From Clostridia bacterium (lineage in GTDB: Bacteria > Bacillota > Clostridia > Oscillospirales > CAG-272), in NCBI GenBank assembly GCA_017508195.1, contig JAFVZL010000019.1:1-48510 (forward strand): 48,510 bases of DNA, in the 5' to 3' direction. Positions 40,594-47,805 of the stretch are shown in pieces. The position numbers were made by a program, and so were the translations under genes. Below the pieces are notes generated by a model. It saw only the letters and a program-made list of their open reading frames with translations. It was not told where the DNA came from and did not search any database. Position 1 is the stretch's first letter, and each line of letters begins with the position of its first letter.

Positions 40594-40648
40594 ATTTTAA
40601 CATAACCGATATCGCATATACATTGCAGATTTTATGAAAAACATTGCA
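40594..40648 (-). promoter_or_regulatory. Activator-type promoter region of the hydratase operon with 8-bp direct repeats
   Basis: ACATTGCA occurs at 40620-40627 and 40641-40648, 21 bp apart. On the minus strand they precede a TAAAAT -10 (40594-40599) that has no recognisable -35. On the plus strand the second repeat overlaps the araC -35. One AraC dimer could thus activate the operon and repress its own gene. Confidence 0.55.
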
Positions 40649-40672
40649 ATTAGTACAATAACGTGATATAAT
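40644..40672 (+). promoter_or_regulatory. Sigma-A promoter for araC
   Basis: TTGCAA, 17 bases, TATAAT on the plus strand, with the -35 inside the ACATTGCA repeat. Confidence 0.75.
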
Positions 40673-40701
40673 TATAAAAAAAGAAAACGGATGCTTTATA
40701 A

Positions 40702-41553
40702 ATGAATATAAAAAAATTTGTTCTCTCGTATTACTCGAATGCTACCGAGGACTTTCATATCAACGAGATAACCAAGCCGCACGAGGCTCTTTCTCCTCAC
40801 AGTCACGACTATTATCAGATATATTACATTAAAGCCGGTAGGCTGATACACCATATTGATGGAGTCAGCGCCGAGCTGAAGGCGCGCGACGTATTCATCA
40901 TACCGCCGAATCTGGCGCATTACGTCGAGGTCGCTTCCAAGGAGATCTGCTTTTACTCCATTTCATTTACTCGGGATTATATAGCCGAGATCGTGAGATC
41001 TAATAAGCTTGCCGCCGATTTCGTTCACTGCATTACCGATCTCCCGAGCGAGGGCGTTGAGCCCGCTCTGACTCTCCGAGTCGAGGATGCCTCGCTGGCA
41101 GACGTGCTTGTACAAAAGATTATGCAGGAATTTTCGTCCGATATAACGGGAAAGGATCAGATCATAAAGTCCTCGCTATCGCTCCTGATCTCCATTTTCG
41201 CGCGTGCTTATCTCGAGGACGGCTGCGAAAACGTAAGGTTCGTTTCTGAGCGCGAGGCAATAACGCACTGCATAGGTTATATAAAAAACCACCTCCGCGA
41301 GCCGGTAACGCTTCAGGAAATTGCGCAGAGGACAGCGATGTCAAAATCCTCGTTTTGCGAGAATTTCCGCAGAGTCACGGGAGAAACCTTTCATCATTAT
41401 CTTAATCGTGAAAGAGTCGAGGCTGCGGCAGATCTGATCAGAGCGGGTAAGTCGGTTTTTGAGGCGGCGATGGAATCAGGGTACAGCGACCCCAGCACCT
41501 TCTATCGCAATTTCAAAAAGCACTTTGGTGTCTCTCCCGGTGAATACAAATGA
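40702..41553 (+). CDS. AraC-family transcriptional regulator
   Basis: The 283-residue protein has an N-terminal cupin sensor (LSPHSHDYYQIYYIKAGRL; DVFIIPPNLAHYVEV) and a C-terminal pair of helix-turn-helix motifs, TLQEIAQRTAMSKSSFCENF and SVFEAAMESGYSDPSTFYRNF, ending FGVSPGEYK. It is divergent from the DUF1446-hydratase operon, the typical position for a regulator that senses the pathway substrate. Paired 21-22 bp direct repeats, the usual AraC operator layout, are seen in the shared intergenic region and upstream of both GH78 genes, but their sequences differ, so more than one AraC protein may be involved. The ribosome site (ACGGATG) is weak. Confidence 0.93.
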   Translation: MNIKKFVLSYYSNATEDFHINEITKPHEALSPHSHDYYQIYYIKAGRLIHHIDGVSAELKARDVFIIPPNLAHYVEVASKEICFYSISFTRDYIAEIVRSNKLAADFVHCITDLPSEGVEPALTLRVEDASLADVLVQKIMQEFSSDITGKDQIIKSSLSLLISIFARAYLEDGCENVRFVSEREAITHCIGYIKNHLREPVTLQEIAQRTAMSKSSFCENFRRVTGETFHHYLNRERVEAAADLIRAGKSVFEAAMESGYSDPSTFYRNFKKHFGVSPGEYK

Positions 41554-41656
41554 TCTTCCGACAAGGAAGCCCTCCAAATACATTCATATTATCCGAACAA
41601 TGGCATAAGATTCCGCCCCGAAAAGAACGAAGGAGCTGCTCACGTCACATATAACA

Positions 41657-41694
41657 AAAGAACCCGGGACACCAAGCGGTGCTCCGGGTTCTTT
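41657..41694. terminator. Bidirectional terminator between araC and the isomerase-like gene
   Basis: AAAGAACCCGG / CCGGGTTCTTT arms with an inner ACACC-AAGC-GGTG(C)T helix. Runs of A and T occur on both sides. Confidence 0.88.
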
Positions 41695-41704
41695 CTCTAA
41701 AGCT

Positions 41705-42583
41705 TCATACGCAAGCTTCCTCATTATCAAAAATAGAGATCAGGTGCCTTCCGATTTTTTCTGCTAAGCGCAGTGCATCTAACGTTGCTTCCTTGGGAAT
41801 GTTTTTTAAGTACTTTACAATTTCGAGGGTAAGCTCGCCTTGGTATCCGATTTTCTTTAACGTTTTCATGATTCCGTTCCAATCGAAAGCACCGAGGTGC
41901 GGAATCGTATGGCAATCCTCACGATAATTACCGTCCTGAATATGTAACGCCTTCAAAAGCTTAGCGTCCATATCGGCGAGAAATTGTTCGGGCTCATTTC
42001 CCGTCATAGCGGCGTGTCCTACGTCAACACAAGCCACGAAACAGGGAGAGTCAAGCTCGCGAACAAAGTCACTAAGTTCGCTTGCCGTCCCCAGCTTTCC
42101 TTTATAACATTTTCTTTTATCATCGAAAAAGCATAAGTTTTCTACAGCAATACTGATATTAAATTTTTCGCACAAAGGCTGGAAGCTCTTATAATAAGCA
42201 ATATTATATTCGCGGTCAAAGCAAATTTTTGACTCTTTCTTTAAGCTGATGGAGTGAACAACGATCGTTTTTGCGCCGAGAATAGATGCTGATTCTATCG
42301 CGCGCGTGATCGCCAGATAATTCGGATTTGAAGAGTCCTGCTTTTCTCCATATTTAAAGTCAAACGGTGCGTGGGCTTGGTTACAAATAAGTCCAAGCTC
42401 ATCCAGATGTGCGCGTAATTGAAGGGCGAATTCCCGATAATCTTCTCCTATCAGCGACGAGCCCTCGGGCTGCCAATAATATGACATATCCACACAGTCA
42501 AATCCGGCTTGCTTAATAAGACTGAGGCCCTCAAATGCCCCGAACTTTAACATTAAACCATAGCTTTCCAATGATAAATTCAT
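41705..42583 (-). CDS. Sugar phosphate isomerase/epimerase-like TIM-barrel protein
   Basis: The 292-residue protein fits the xylose-isomerase-like TIM barrel (AP_endonuc_2) superfamily. It begins LESYGLMLKFGAFEGLSLIKQ, and metal-ligand blocks are visible: TIVVHSISL, IAVENL (Glu), CVDVGHA (Asp/His), ALHIQDGN (His) and LTLEIVKYL (Glu). Members isomerise or epimerise sugars and inositols, or oxidise myo-inositol derivatives. It follows a HAD phosphatase gene by 11 bases, so the pair may convert and dephosphorylate a sugar phosphate. The substrate is unknown. Composition is somewhat AT-rich compared with the glycosidases. Confidence 0.88.
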   Translation of the reverse strand: MNLSLESYGLMLKFGAFEGLSLIKQAGFDCVDMSYYWQPEGSSLIGEDYREFALQLRAHLDELGLICNQAHAPFDFKYGEKQDSSNPNYLAITRAIESASILGAKTIVVHSISLKKESKICFDREYNIAYYKSFQPLCEKFNISIAVENLCFFDDKRKCYKGKLGTASELSDFVRELDSPCFVACVDVGHAAMTGNEPEQFLADMDAKLLKALHIQDGNYREDCHTIPHLGAFDWNGIMKTLKKIGYQGELTLEIVKYLKNIPKEATLDALRLAEKIGRHLISIFDNEEACV

Positions 42584-42594
42584 ATTTTTTCCCC

Positions 42595-43236
42595 TTATTC
42601 TATACTCAACAATTCATTAAAGTCGTAAATATAGTAATCGCAAACAGATTTTATCTGCTCTACATAATCGGCAGAGGATTCATCAAAAACTCCGCATACC
42701 TTCATGCCCGCGGCTTTTGCCGTAATGTCAGCGTTCAGGTTGTCATCCAAAAACAACACCTCACCGACGTTTACATCAAGCTTTTCGGCAACCATTTTAT
42801 ATATTTCAGGATCAGCTTTTGTCGTTGAAAAATCATCACAAGACCATACGTTATCGAACAGGTCGAACAATTCCAATCTTTTCAGACAGGCATCAAGAGT
42901 AATGTGCGGACTGGCGGTCAGAACGTTCAGGCGACTGCCTCTTTCTTTTAATTCCGCTAAGACCCTTGTAACGTTACTTTTGGCAGATATAGTATAAAAA
43001 TAATCATCTGCCATGTTGTCCTTGAAGGCTTGAACAAGCTCTTCTGTGTTCATATTCAAGCCAAAGGTTTTAATAAAGTACTCAGCAGTACCTCTAAACC
43101 CTAAAGGAGTTATAATTTTTATTATTTCATCATTATATCTGCAATTGTTTTTGTCTAACTCCCTCAGAACTCCCGTAATAAAAGACGGCATAGAATCGAC
43201 AAGCGTACCGTCAAAGTCGAAGAGATAAGTTTTCAT
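42595..43236 (-). CDS. HAD-superfamily phosphatase (phosphoglycolate phosphatase-like)
   Basis: The 213-residue enzyme carries all four HAD motifs: DFDGTLVDS (nucleophile Asp), VLTASPH, the Lys in TTKADPEIY and the acidic FLDDNLNAD. The helical cap between motifs I and II is of the C1 type seen in phosphoglycolate and beta-phosphoglucomutase-like phosphatases. AGGTG precedes the ATG by 8 bases. It is first in a two-gene operon with the isomerase-like protein and is read through a leader of seven consecutive hairpins. Substrate unknown. Confidence 0.93.
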   Translation of the reverse strand: MKTYLFDFDGTLVDSMPSFITGVLRELDKNNCRYNDEIIKIITPLGFRGTAEYFIKTFGLNMNTEELVQAFKDNMADDYFYTISAKSNVTRVLAELKERGSRLNVLTASPHITLDACLKRLELFDLFDNVWSCDDFSTTKADPEIYKMVAEKLDVNVGEVLFLDDNLNADITAKAAGMKVCGVFDESSADYVEQIKSVCDYYIYDFNELLSIE

Positions 43237-43271
43237 TGCTTTTCACCTCACAATGTTATAATGATTATAGA

Positions 43272-43446
43272 ATGTCGAAAAGGCGAAAAGCCTTTTCGCG
43301 GCTGATTCGTCAGCCGTTCAAAAAGCCCAATGTGGCTTTTTGTTTCTACATCATTGAAACAGAAATCGACAAATTTCCTTCGGGAAATTTGCTTGCAAAT
43401 CTCAGATTTGCGGTCGAAATTTATTAATTTCGACTTTCGATTGTCG
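43272..43446 (-). repeat. Seven back-to-back hairpins in the leader of the HAD operon
   Basis: Adjacent inverted repeats are: CGAAAAGGC/GCCTTTTCG (43276-43298), CGGCTGA-TTCG-TCAGCCG (43299-43316), AAAAAGCC/GGCTTTTT (43320-43341), GTTTC/GAAAC (43342-43360), AAATTTCC-TTCG-GGAAATTT (43371-43390), GCAAATC-TCA-GATTTGC (43395-43411) and GTCGAAATT-TATT-AATTTCGAC (43413-43434). They lie between the promoter at 43454 and the HAD start, so they are transcribed. The style matches the other two hairpin mosaics. No protein is encoded. Confidence 0.85.
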
Positions 43447-43453
43447 TTATAGT

Positions 43454-43482
43454 ATTATATCATATCTTCAACCGAAAATCAA
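43454..43482 (-). promoter_or_regulatory. Probable promoter of the HAD operon
   Basis: TTGATT, 17 bases, TATAAT on the minus strand, upstream of the seven-hairpin leader. A second TATAAT at 43263-43268 lacks a good -35. Confidence 0.6.
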
Positions 43483-43501
43483 TGCTTCGCGGCAAACGAA
43501 A

Positions 43502-43535
43502 AAGCACAACCGCGAGGGCTGTGCTTCTTTCTTTG
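43502..43535 (-). terminator. Terminator after the restriction-modification operon
   Basis: AAGCACA / TGTGCTT stem. On the minus strand it is followed by TTTTTCG. Confidence 0.65.
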
Positions 43536-43572
43536 TGAAGGGGCTATAAAAAAGATGTTTTTGGATAAGTGC

Positions 43573-44655
43573 TTACGGGATTTGAACTCTCGCACCTTTT
43601 TCTTTATCATCAAGAAACGCAAGATATTGCTTGTATTTCTTTAGCATCATATTCTTGGCATACTGATCCATATACTCGTAGTCAATGTTTCCTTCGTTAT
43701 CCACGGGCAACATAATTCTTGTGTGCTCCATGCGCTCGGCATTAAATTTATACAAATATCCAAATTTACTCTTTTGTTGCAATATAACAACTTTCATAAA
43801 CAATAAAATATATGCGTTATCCTCGTGACTTTTCAAATGAAATCGTTTTACCGAATCGGAAAAAATACATTCATACGGATGATAAAAACCTATAACCATA
43901 CCATTTCCATCGTAATTCACGCCAAGAACATTTCTATCTAAAGATGAATTTTTATCACTAACGAACCGAGCAATTCCGTTGCTATTATCTAAAGCTCCTA
44001 TAAAAGGTCGCTTTCCCGGAGTTGAATCTGATGCTACTAAACGTTTACCTGAAAAAATATTAAATATTTTAGCTATCAAAAAAGGAGACCATTGAATTTT
44101 ATTAAGTGGTTGTATTTCAATATATTCCCCTAATTCAGAAATGCGCTTTTCGATATATGTACGATATCTTATTAGCAAAATTTTGCGTTTTTTGCTAGTA
44201 TAATCTGACATATATTCGTAATCTGGCATTCCATTATCAGTAACAGGAATCATATTTTTAATACGTTTTGCGCGTGGCAGAGAAATTGAACGTCCATGAC
44301 CAAATATTGAATGCTGTTTTGATATACTTGCGGTCATATAAAGCAATGCATCTGGTGATATATCACATCTTGGATGCAAGGCGGTAACGTGGGTGTCCAA
44401 AGCAAAATCTGTTGGTTGGAAATATGCTAATCCAGCTCCGCCATCACCATCATTATTAAGCGTTATAACTTTTCCACCTATAATTATTTTTGCGGGATTT
44501 GCAATAAATCCTTTTATTCCATTATTTACCTTGCGAGCGGAAACAAGAGGTATATCTCCCTCAACCAGAATTGCCATATTATTTTCTCTTCCGCGCTCCA
44601 AATTAAACATTGCGTCAATGCTGATAGCATCCCATTTTTTATCATTTTTCATCAT
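43573..44655 (-). CDS. Specificity subunit of a BcgI-like restriction-modification system
   Basis: The 360-residue protein has two target-recognition regions, each closed by a similar helix-leading block: MIPVTDNGMPDYEYMSDYTS near 160 and IMLPVDNEGNIDYEYMDQYA near 330. This is the two-TRD plan of HsdS/BcgB subunits. The size is close to BcgI subunit B (about 340). The ATG at 44655 was chosen because AGGTG lies 6 bases upstream and the gene then overlaps the methylase stop by 14 bases; a GTG three codons earlier is the alternative. It ends with ARVQIP. The 18 bases encoding this end recur inverted at 46866-46883. AT-rich composition suggests transfer. Confidence 0.87.
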   Translation of the reverse strand: MMKNDKKWDAISIDAMFNLERGRENNMAILVEGDIPLVSARKVNNGIKGFIANPAKIIIGGKVITLNNDGDGGAGLAYFQPTDFALDTHVTALHPRCDISPDALLYMTASISKQHSIFGHGRSISLPRAKRIKNMIPVTDNGMPDYEYMSDYTSKKRKILLIRYRTYIEKRISELGEYIEIQPLNKIQWSPFLIAKIFNIFSGKRLVASDSTPGKRPFIGALDNSNGIARFVSDKNSSLDRNVLGVNYDGNGMVIGFYHPYECIFSDSVKRFHLKSHEDNAYILLFMKVVILQQKSKFGYLYKFNAERMEHTRIMLPVDNEGNIDYEYMDQYAKNMMLKKYKQYLAFLDDKEKGARVQIP

Positions 44656-46558
44656 TTGTATCACCTATCTGATCAAATAAATACATACGATTCTGCATAA
44701 CCATTGAAAACTCAAATGTAAGATAATCTCCGATTGCTTTTTCAAAGTCTTCATCAGTAGGTATTTCATCATTGAAGTAATAGAAGGAGTGTAGCCATTC
44801 ATCCTCAGCGCTTACCACAGATTCCACACAATATTTTGAAGGTGCTTCTATTCTTCCATTCCAAACGTCCAATAAATGTTTACGCTTGTCTTTTGCAGAA
44901 TCTCCTTCCACAAGTCCAATATGCGCTTTTACTTCGTAACCGTCATTACGAAAATCAATAAATTTACAGATTTTTTCCTCGGGATGAGGTTCATGCGCTG
45001 TAAATACCGCTATTACAGGATTCGTACCAACACCATAGAACGTATCAGTATTACAAGTAATAACGCCTTCCAGCGTGTGATGCTTCATAATGTTGACCTT
45101 AAACGCCTGTTCATCTTTGGTCTTTCCTGTCATAGAAGACTGCGGAACAATAACGGCGGCACGCGCACCTTCTACCAACGAATCCAACAAATGCTCAACA
45201 AATGACAGCTCATATTGAGAAGGATTCGCCTTTGTTCCTTGCGAATACGGGGGATTCATCATACCAACCGTTGCGCCTTTTAGTTGAATTTCGGCAGAAT
45301 TTTGACGCAAAAAGTCCTCGCATTTAATATTGCTGTTACCATCATCGCGAAGAATCATATTTGTTGCTGCAATAGCAAACATATTGCTTTGAAGCTCAAA
45401 ACCGTGAAGCTGTTTTTTCTTAATGCTTTTACGTTTTGTTTGATCGGTTCCCGCTTTTTCAAGCATATGGTGCATCGCCGCAACAAGAAAACCTGCTGTA
45501 CCACAGCAAGGGTCAAGTACGATGTCGTTTGCCTGAATATTCAAAAGGTCACAGAACAAATCGCAAATATGACGAGGCGTTAAGATGATTCCAAGAGTTT
45601 GTCCGTCACCGCCGGAATAACTCATAAATTCGCCGTAAAACCTTCCTATGAAATCCTCACTTGTGCTATGATATTTAATACTGTCAAAGATATTCTTCTT
45701 CAAAAATTCCGTATAGAATTTCAGCGGTGTTTTCCCAAGGCGCGTGTCAACCTCATTCAAGCGCGCGCTTGTCTTAATGATAGAAAATTCGCTCATCAAC
45801 TTATCGCGTTTTGCATCAGGACCAACATTAGATGCCTTTAAGCGTCTCTTTATTGCATCGTAAATAAGCGAACCATCCGTTGTATCTTCATCGCCAAGCA
45901 AATCGTCAACCTTGAAAAACTTATCATCCAATGCCAACAAAATACCAGAAACAACCAAGGGCTTGTCTTGGTCTTTCAAGGAACCGTAAGTGCGCAAATA
46001 TTCATGAAGCTCTGCCGCATCCTTCAAAATTTCTTCCGTTGTCTTTTCTACATCCGTTTTTTCGTTCAACACATATCGAGTATAATATTCCTCGATGTTT
46101 TCTGTGGAAAATGATGTAAAGGATTCAATATCGGGGAGCTTTTTATATCCATCACGGTCATCAACATAAAGAGGAGTAATTCGATGGTGCTTTTCATTAC
46201 CGGAGACACCAATTGCAAACACCTTTCTAAAAGAGCTATTTTGCGCAATGTGTTTTGCATAAAAATATGCTCCATTAACTGCAAAATCTTCAATGCTCTT
46301 TTGTTCTATCGAAATAATACCTTTATCCGTCAGTTTCTCATGTTTGGACAAATCGGCTTTATCTTCGATAACGATTACAAAATCCTTAATAATAGCAACG
46401 TATTCAGGATAACCCGCGTTACCTGTACCTTTTTTAGATGCGCTTTGCAATGCTTCGTTCAGTTCCTTAACATCGCTCCCTTGCGCATCATATTTTATTT
46501 TACAATCATCAAGTTGACGAGCAACCCACAAATCTATTTTTACTTCTTTTTTAGCCAT
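44642..46558 (-). CDS. Combined endonuclease/N6-adenine methyltransferase subunit (BcgI-A-like)
   Basis: The 638-residue protein joins three parts. The N-terminal ~180 residues have a PD-(D/E)xK-type pattern, Pro51-Glu52 ... Glu65-Asp-Lys67 (VIVIEDK), expected to cut DNA. A helical N12-like segment follows. The methyltransferase has motif I DPCCGTAGF (349-357) and motif IV NPPY (435-438) of gamma-type N6-adenine MTases. Together with a separate two-TRD specificity subunit and no hsdR gene, this matches type IIB BcgI, whose A subunit has nearly the same length. BcgI-type enzymes cut on both sides of a bipartite site. The recognition site here is unknown. Confidence 0.87.
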   Translation of the reverse strand: MAKKEVKIDLWVARQLDDCKIKYDAQGSDVKELNEALQSASKKGTGNAGYPEYVAIIKDFVIVIEDKADLSKHEKLTDKGIISIEQKSIEDFAVNGAYFYAKHIAQNSSFRKVFAIGVSGNEKHHRITPLYVDDRDGYKKLPDIESFTSFSTENIEEYYTRYVLNEKTDVEKTTEEILKDAAELHEYLRTYGSLKDQDKPLVVSGILLALDDKFFKVDDLLGDEDTTDGSLIYDAIKRRLKASNVGPDAKRDKLMSEFSIIKTSARLNEVDTRLGKTPLKFYTEFLKKNIFDSIKYHSTSEDFIGRFYGEFMSYSGGDGQTLGIILTPRHICDLFCDLLNIQANDIVLDPCCGTAGFLVAAMHHMLEKAGTDQTKRKSIKKKQLHGFELQSNMFAIAATNMILRDDGNSNIKCEDFLRQNSAEIQLKGATVGMMNPPYSQGTKANPSQYELSFVEHLLDSLVEGARAAVIVPQSSMTGKTKDEQAFKVNIMKHHTLEGVITCNTDTFYGVGTNPVIAVFTAHEPHPEEKICKFIDFRNDGYEVKAHIGLVEGDSAKDKRKHLLDVWNGRIEAPSKYCVESVVSAEDEWLHSFYYFNDEIPTDEDFEKAIGDYLTFEFSMVMQNRMYLFDQIGDTNDEK

Positions 46559-46733
46559 TGTTTTTCTCCTTCAAATCCTTTGCGAGTATTTCAGTCAAAT
46601 ACTGATTAACGCTATATCCGCGCTCTTCTTTTTTTCTCTCATGTATCAGTTCCATCATTTGCTCATAAAGCTCGGGCGGGAGCCGCAAGGGAATCGGTAC
46701 TTTTTGTTTTGTCGGGATTTTTGATTTATTCAC
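46551..46733 (-). CDS. Small ribbon-helix-helix-type regulator of the restriction operon
   Basis: The 60-residue protein starts MNKSKIPTKQKVPIPLRLPP and continues with ELYEQMMELIHERKKEE and SVNQYLTEILAKDLKEK. A short beta strand (VPIPLRLP) followed by two helices is the Arc/MetJ ribbon-helix-helix fold. It is first in the operon and overlaps the methylase start by 8 bases. Two palindromic TGATATCA sites cover the promoter, one over the -10. It probably represses the operon, playing the part of a controller protein that delays or limits nuclease expression. No homologue is named here. Confidence 0.75.
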   Translation of the reverse strand: MNKSKIPTKQKVPIPLRLPPELYEQMMELIHERKKEERGYSVNQYLTEILAKDLKEKNNG

Positions 46734-46749
46734 CTTCCTACCTCCATTT

Positions 46750-46801
46750 TGATATCATAATATCTTGATACTATGATATCATAGAAGGAAGAAAATGTCA
46801 A
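46750..46801 (-). promoter_or_regulatory. Promoter and double operator of the restriction operon
   Basis: TTGACA, 17 bases, TATCAT on the minus strand (46773-46801). The -10 lies in a perfect 14-bp palindrome CTATGATATCATAG (46771-46784). TGATATCA recurs at 46750-46757, 24 bp away, between start site and first gene. The layout suggests cooperative binding by the small first gene product. Confidence 0.75.
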
Positions 46802-46811
46802 CAATTTTCAA

Positions 46812-46841
46812 CAAAAAAGTGCATAGGTCTTTCCTATGCAC
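46812..46841 (-). terminator. Terminator shielding the restriction operon from upstream transcription
   Basis: GTGCATAGG / CCTATGCAC stem with a TCTTT loop, followed on the minus strand by six T. Confidence 0.8.
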
Positions 46842-46865
46842 AGGTGAGTAGTATTCAATTTAGGG

Positions 46866-46883
46866 GAGTTCAAATCCCGTAAG
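46866..46883 (+). repeat. Inverted copy of the hsdS 3' end
   Basis: GAGTTCAAATCCCGTAAG is the exact reverse complement of 43572-43589, the last codons and stop of the specificity gene. In frame on the plus strand it reads FRGVQIP-stop, like the tail of a second specificity gene. Its T-arm-like look (GTTCAAATCC) alone does not make a tRNA. Confidence 0.7.
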
Positions 46884-46930
46884 TGTTCAATATCTTTTTC
46901 TCGTGACTATGCGAGTCAAAGGTAGAAAAA

Positions 46931-46958
46931 CAAAAAAGCCTTGAAAAATCAAGGCTTT
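46931..46958 (-). terminator. Terminator left of the tRNA-fMet fragments
   Basis: AAAAGCCTTGA / TCAAGGCTTTT stem with a short AAAA-type loop and T-runs on the minus strand. Confidence 0.75.
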
Positions 46959-46988
46959 TCGCGGCTATATCTTTTTTATAGCCTTTCT

Positions 46989-47011
46989 TTGGCTCTGGAG
47001 ATGGGATTTTT
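46989..47011 (-). repeat. Distant fragment of a tRNA-fMet 3' end
   Basis: The plus-strand text TTTGGCTCTGGAGATGGGAT resembles the 3' end of the real gene (TTTTTGGTTGCGGAGATGGGAT, 47495-47516). It is more diverged than the copy at 47225 and, like it, is followed to the left by its own terminator. Confidence 0.45.
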
Positions 47012-47186
47012 CATTGCCCTGACGAGTCGCATAGTCCAAAACTTCGCCTGCGGTTACTCGGCTCGTTTTCTCCTTGCTTTGTCGCCTTCGTGTCGTGAAA
47101 ACCGTTCACCGAAAGCTTTTCACTCGCTCACCCATTCCCTTCGTCCCGAAGGTCACAGAGGGCAAAGCTCGGCTTCGCAAACAAAA

Positions 47187-47226
47187 AGAAAGAACTCAAA
47201 CCACCTGATGGTGATTTGAGTTCTTT
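47187..47226 (-). terminator. Terminator attached to the second tRNA-fMet fragment
   Basis: AAAGAACTCAAA / TTTGAGTTCTTT arms with an inner CCACC/GGTG helix. T-runs occur on the minus strand. Confidence 0.75.
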
Positions 47227-47252
47227 TGGTTGCGGAGATGGGATCCCCACCT
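47225..47252 (-). repeat. Fragment of a tRNA-fMet 3' end
   Basis: TGGTTGCGGAGATGGGAT is identical to the CCA/acceptor/T-arm end of the real tRNA-fMet, and CCTCATGAC also follows. The remainder of the tRNA is missing, so it is a displaced 3' end as left by integration at a tRNA gene. Confidence 0.75.
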
Positions 47253-47335
47253 CATGACTACCGCACAAGTCGCATAGTTGCGTAGCATCGCCTTCGCAAG
47301 TCTCAGACTCGCTCCGCGCCTTGCTTTGTTGTGTC

Positions 47336-47376
47336 AACCGTTGCTAAAACAACACTCAGTTGTTTTAGCAACGGTT
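47336..47376. repeat. 18-bp perfect inverted repeat
   Basis: AACCGTTGCTAAAACAAC at 47336-47353 and its exact complement at 47359-47376 flank the loop ACTCA. No T-run follows on either strand, so a terminator is unlikely. Further GC-rich pairings such as GCGAGGGGC-AA-GCCCCTTCGC lie at about 47434-47454. No gene is visible between 46884 and 47497. Confidence 0.8.
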
Positions 47377-47465
47377 GCAGGTTATTCGCCCTCAGGTCGC
47401 TTTGCGACCTCGCGCTCATAACCGCGAAGGTCGCGAGGGGCAAGCCCCTTCGCGAGCAAAAAAAG

Positions 47466-47490
47466 AAAAACACACCGCGAGGGTGTGTTT
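47466..47490 (-). terminator. Terminator after tRNA-fMet
   Basis: AAACACACC / GGTGTGTTT stem. On the minus strand TTTTTCTTTTTTT follows. Confidence 0.85.
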
Positions 47491-47497
47491 CCTTTTT

Positions 47498-47575
47498 TGG
47501 TTGCGGAGATGGGATTTGAACCTCATGACCTTCGGGTTATGAGCCCGACGAGCTGCCAGACTGCTCCACTCCGCG
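47498..47575 (-). tRNA. Initiator tRNA-fMet (CAT)
   Basis: The minus strand folds as a cloverleaf: acceptor CGCGGAG / CTCCGCA with the initiator-type C1-A72 mismatch, anticodon arm CGGGCTCATAACCCG with three G-C pairs and anticodon CAT, T-arm GGTTCAAATCC and encoded CCA. These three features mark the initiator. It is 6 bases downstream of tRNA-Leu in the same transcript. Confidence 0.96.
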
Positions 47576-47581
47576 ATATAA

Positions 47582-47669
47582 TGGTGCCGGAAGCCGGGGT
47601 CGAACCGGTACGAGAAAAAATCTCACGGGATTTTAAGTCCCGGGCGTCTGCCAATTCCGCCATTCCGGC
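47582..47669 (-). tRNA. tRNA-Leu (TAA)
   Basis: Acceptor GCCGGAA / TTCCGGC, anticodon arm CGGGACTTAAAATCCCG with anticodon TAA, a long variable arm TGAGATTTTTTCTCG (class II) and encoded CCA. It is the first gene of a tRNA-Leu/tRNA-fMet transcript. Confidence 0.95.
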
Positions 47670-47704
47670 ATTTGCGACCGTGATCTGCTTCACTTTGCCT
47701 ATAT

Positions 47705-47733
47705 ATTATAGCATTAACAATCATAATTGTCAA
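47705..47733 (-). promoter_or_regulatory. Sigma-A promoter for the tRNA-Leu/tRNA-fMet transcript
   Basis: TTGACA, 17 bases, TATAAT on the minus strand. Confidence 0.87.
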
Positions 47734-47774
47734 TACCCTACCCCTCATTTTGTGAAAAACTTTTTTCGCACTTA

Positions 47775-47803
47775 TTGACAAACCCGCAAAATTATGATAT
47801 CAT
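47775..47803 (+). promoter_or_regulatory. Strong plus-strand promoter with no evident gene
   Basis: TTGACA, 17 bases, TATCAT. The expected transcript begins with three hairpins (next entry). The nearest plus-strand gene is tRNA-Ser, 420 bases downstream. Confidence 0.7.
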
Positions 47804-47805
47804 AT

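Noticed and set aside
40702..41553. The AraC protein as direct regulator of both rhamnosidases
   Set aside because: The 22-bp repeats at the GH78 promoters do not share sequence with the ACATTGCA repeat at the araC promoter, so the link was not claimed as a feature.
46866..46883. T-arm-like GTTCAAATCC suggesting a tRNA
   Set aside because: No acceptor, D-arm or anticodon arm can be built around it; it matches the 3' end of the specificity gene instead.
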